NCBI GenBank assembly: GCA_947441875.1
Contig: CANEUR010000035.1
Location: forward strand, 1 to 8,652
Origin: Rickettsiales bacterium
Lineage (GTDB): Bacteria > Pseudomonadota > Alphaproteobacteria > Rickettsiales > UBA1997
DNA: 8,652 nucleotides
Direction: 5' to 3'
Part shown: piece by piece, positions 6,317 to 8,652 of the stretch
Layout of the letters: each line of letters starts with the position of its first letter
How positions within the stretch are numbered: the first letter of the stretch is position 1
Translations under genes and position numbers: made by a program
Notes under the pieces: generated by a model
What the model saw: the letters and a program-made list of their open reading frames with translations, nothing else
Database searches by the model: none
Told to the model about the DNA's origin: nothing

Positions 6317-7597
6317 ATGTTATTAAGTAAATATTTTTTACCCACTTTAAAAGAAAACCCTCTCGATGCCTCGGTGGTTTCGCACCAACTAATGATTAGG
6401 GCAGGTATGATCAGGCAAACCGCTTCGGGCATTTATAGCTGGCTACCTCTTGGTTTAAGAGTGTTAAGAAAAGTAGAGAGTATTATTAAACAACAAATGG
6501 ATCTTGCAGGAGCTTGTGAAATTTTAATGCCAACCATTCAGCCTGCCGAATTATGGCTCGAATCTGGTCGATATAACGATTACGGTAAAGAAATGCTACG
6601 CATTACCGATAGGCACGATAGAGCATTGCTTTATGGGCCAACACACGAAGAGGTGGTGACCGATTTATTTCGTAAAAATGTTTTTTCTTACAAAGATTTA
6701 CCAAAAAATCTTTATCAAATTCACTGGAAGTTTCGTGACGAAGTTCGGCCAAGATTTGGCCTGATGAGAGGTAGAGAATTTTTAATGAAAGATGCTTATT
6801 CTTTTGACATAAACTTTGAAGAATCAAAAGCTACTTATAATTTAATGTACACCACTTATTTTAAAATTTTTCAAGCAATGGGTTTAAAACCAATTGCTTT
6901 AAAAGCCGAAACTGGGGCAATTGGTGGCGATTTATCGCACGAATTTCATATTTTAGCCGAAACTGGCGAAAGTGCTATTTTTTACGATAAAAAATTTGAT
7001 GAAATTTCACAGCAAAAAAATATTAACATCACCGATATGCAACAAATTTATGCTATGGCCGACGATTTACATATTCCACAAAAATGCCCAGTGGCACCAG
7101 AAAATTTAATGTCAAAAAGAGGTATCGAAGTTGGGCATATTTTTAACTTCGGCACTAAATATTCTAAGGCAATGCAGGCAACAGTGCTTGATCAAGATGG
7201 TAAAAAAGTTTATCCTTATATGGGCTCTTATGGCATCGGGGTTTCAAGGGTGGTGGCCGCTTGCATTGAGGCAAATCACGATAGCAAAGGCATTATTTGG
7301 CCAAAAGAAATTGCACCTTTTGAGGTAGTTTTGGTAAATTTAAAACCTAACAACCAGCAAGTAAGCGATCTTTGTTTGCAAATTTATCAGCAATTGCAAG
7401 AGCAAAACATTGAAGTGCTTTTTGACGACACCAAAAACAGCTTGGGGCAAAAACTAGCAATTGCCGATTTAATTGGTATTCCTACTCAAATTTTAGTTTC
7501 CGATAAATCTCTTGATGAGGTAGAGGTAAAAAACCGCTTAACCCAAGAAAAACAGCAAGTTCCTCTAAAAAATCTTTTGCAATTTTTAAAATCTTAG
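6317..7597 (+). CDS. proS: Prolyl-tRNA synthetase, short alphaproteobacterial type without editing insertion (426 aa)
   Basis: ProS charges tRNA-Pro with proline using ATP. It is a class II synthetase: motif 1 region ends in the conserved proline at 72 (EILMPTIQP), GPTHEE lies at 107-112 and motif 2 FRDEVRPRFGLMRGREF at 139-155. GGDLSHEFH at 203-211 and motif 3 GSYGIGVSRVVAA at 303-315 follow. Residues about 335-426 form the anticodon-binding domain, with DLIGIP at 384-389. Only about 150 residues separate motifs 2 and 3, so the INS editing domain (about 180 residues in E. coli-type ProRS) is absent, as is usual in alphaproteobacteria and mitochondria. The text closely resembles Rickettsia ProRS. 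Mischarged Ala-tRNA-Pro would have to be cleared by a separate YbaK/ProXp-type protein, not seen here. The start ATG, 13 bases after glyS, gives the expected MLLSKYF opening and has no Shine-Dalgarno. Confidence 0.97.
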   Translation: MLLSKYFLPTLKENPLDASVVSHQLMIRAGMIRQTASGIYSWLPLGLRVLRKVESIIKQQMDLAGACEILMPTIQPAELWLESGRYNDYGKEMLRITDRHDRALLYGPTHEEVVTDLFRKNVFSYKDLPKNLYQIHWKFRDEVRPRFGLMRGREFLMKDAYSFDINFEESKATYNLMYTTYFKIFQAMGLKPIALKAETGAIGGDLSHEFHILAETGESAIFYDKKFDEISQQKNINITDMQQIYAMADDLHIPQKCPVAPENLMSKRGIEVGHIFNFGTKYSKAMQATVLDQDGKKVYPYMGSYGIGVSRVVAACIEANHDSKGIIWPKEIAPFEVVLVNLKPNNQQVSDLCLQIYQQLQEQNIEVLFDDTKNSLGQKLAIADLIGIPTQILVSDKSLDEVEVKNRLTQEKQQVPLKNLLQFLKS

Positions 7598-7652
7598 TTG
7601 CTACACCGCTCTATATTTTTAAATAACCAAAATAAAATCATGAATAACATAA

Positions 7653-8652
7653 CAATTAACTCTAACAGCCAGAACTGGTTCTAAAATTAAAGAAACCGAA
7701 GTCTATAGTAGATTTAAAAAATTTGTAGGAGAAGAAAAATATCAAGATAAAACAATTTATAGTGATGTGATTAAAGTTGCGAAAATTTATCATCAAATCA
7801 AATGTGAATCAAATATTAAAGAATTAAAATTATTTAGGGCTTTAAAATTATGGAGCCTTATGCCATTAATGATTGTAATTTTCGAATCCAAAAATGAACT
7901 TAAAAATAAGTTTATATCAGTAATTGATTTAATAATTAATTATGGTTTTAGAATGTCGTCAGTTGATACAACAAACAAAATTAAAGCAGAAACAATAGTT
8001 CATCAACTAACTAACCAAACCAGATTGGCAAAATAATCCTGTAACGATATTGTCTGCAATACTTAATATGCCAAAAGATGATGAGGTAAAAAATGCTCTG
8101 TCAACAAGAAATATTACAAAAGGAGGCTTCAATCTTTATAGATTTATCTTAATGTCTATAGAAGAAGCGCAAAGAAGTGATAAAAATGTCACTGACTATA
8201 ATAAACTACAAATAGAGCATATTCTTCCTCAAAAACCATCGCAGGACTTTAAAGATAAATATATAAATAATTGGAAGGAAATTAGCAAAAATAATACTGG
8301 TAAGTTAGGAAATATAACTTTAATAACCCCTAAAAATAATTCTAAAATCAGCAATGACAACATTCAATCTAAAATAGATGATTATTATAACAAATCTGAT
8401 TTTAAAATTAATCAAGACATAGAAGGGTTATATAATGATGCTACAAAGAATATTGTTGATTTTATTAGTAAAAGAGCTGAAAAATTAATCAAGAAGGTTT
8501 TAGAAGGCTTTCCATATTATTGTGACGAAAATTATAAACTGAACAATAATGATTTTAATAAAGAAGAAGAGGAGGAGCCAGATTTAACACTTGATGGCAC
8601 CGATATTAAGTTAAAAAATGATCGTGGCGAGATTTCTGGTAAAAGGCCTAAA
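7653..8652 (+). pseudogene. Truncated, frameshifted remnant of a GmrSD-like (DUF262/DUF1524) restriction protein; 3' end beyond window
   Basis: Two overlapping frames together read as the middle and C-terminal parts of a GmrSD-type protein, a family that includes restriction enzymes for modified phage DNA. The first frame (7653-8036) begins LTLTARTGSKIKETEVYSRF, typical of the region after the DUF262 core, and ends at TAA 8034-8036. The second (open from 8011 to the edge) carries DWQNNPVTILSAIL, KDDEVKNAL, the DUF1524 His-Me-finger motif IEHILPQ (His codon 8218-8220), then LGNITLITPKNNSKISN (from 8305). An acidic EEEEEP linker and an unfinished segment ending GKRPK follow. Joining them needs one frameshift between 8011 and 8036, equivalent to one extra or two missing bases. 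The N-terminal DUF262 nucleotide-binding core, roughly 250-300 residues, is absent because proS ends only 55 bases upstream. The possible GTG start at 7767 and ATG at 8068 are internal to the homology, so are not convincing true starts. It is probably inactive. The family call is from remembered motifs. Confidence 0.75.

Noticed and set aside
6603..6827. 74-codon minus-strand open frame within proS
   Set aside because: It is antisense to the motif 2 region of ProRS, whose sequence is fully explained by that protein.
7131..7328. 65-codon plus-strand open frame within proS
   Set aside because: It is a shifted reading of the motif 3 region; the ProRS frame is intact and conserved here.
7598..7652. 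Intrinsic terminator after proS
   Set aside because: The short TATTT/AAATA inverted repeat near 7613-7625 has no G-C pairs and no following T run; the small CCAG/CTGG hairpin at 7669-7678 is not followed by a T tract either.
7640..7684. 14-codon ATG frame (MNNITINSNSQNWF) between proS and the restriction remnant
   Set aside because: Too short to judge, no ribosome-binding signal, and in a different frame from the remnant; could be a leader peptide but nothing supports it.
7767..8036. Stand-alone 89-residue protein starting at GTG 7767
   Set aside because: The same frame is open back to 7653 and already reads as DUF262-type sequence upstream of the GTG, so this is an internal piece of the broken gene rather than a small gene.
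8117..8122. AGGAGG-like sequence at about 8117-8123 as a ribosome-binding site
   Set aside because: It lies inside the conserved DUF1524-side coding frame (KGGF) and no well-spaced start codon with a meaningful frame follows it; the next in-frame ATG is at 8152.

Overview
The window is very AT-rich DNA, about 30% G+C by eye. It comes from a bacterium that is most likely an alphaproteobacterium of the Rickettsiales/Holosporales kind. Three things point there. The prolyl-tRNA synthetase is the compact form without an editing insertion and resembles rickettsial ProRS almost throughout. A two-subunit type glycyl-tRNA synthetase beta chain is present. The proteins are unusually rich in Lys, Asn, Ile and Gln, as in reduced or host-associated genomes. 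The species cannot be named from the sequence alone.

Layout: a divergent intergenic region at 2817-2938 separates two transcription units. Leftward (minus strand) run a CAU-anticodon tRNA (2816-2741, probably tRNA-Ile2), a BioC-like malonyl-ACP methyltransferase (2727-1969) and the first 654 codons of the transcription-repair coupling factor Mfd (1962 to the window edge). Gaps are only 13 and 6 bases, so the three are probably co-transcribed. Rightward (plus strand) run hom (homoserine dehydrogenase, 2939-4219), glyS (GlyRS beta, 4225-6303) and proS (short ProRS, 6317-7597), with gaps of 5 and 13 bases, also a likely operon. The theme is amino-acid supply plus tRNA charging on one side, and a tRNA, biotin synthesis and DNA repair on the other. 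glyQ, the usual partner of glyS, is not in the window.

Downstream of proS (7598-8652) the sequence changes character. After a 55-base gap there is a degraded gene resembling the C-terminal two thirds of a GmrSD-type (DUF262/DUF1524) modification-dependent restriction protein. Its N-terminal DUF262 core is missing, a frameshift lies at about 8011-8036, and the DUF1524 nuclease motif (IEHILPQ) with its C-terminal extension is still open at the window edge. This is the only accessory or defence-related material seen.

None of the five housekeeping genes has a recognisable Shine-Dalgarno sequence. Each ATG instead follows a short T-rich run. I found no CRISPR array, no insertion sequence, no convincing intrinsic terminator and no clear sign of an undescribed system. 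The most useful leads are the restriction-gene remnant, the unusual start-codon context, and the tRNA placed directly ahead of bioC.
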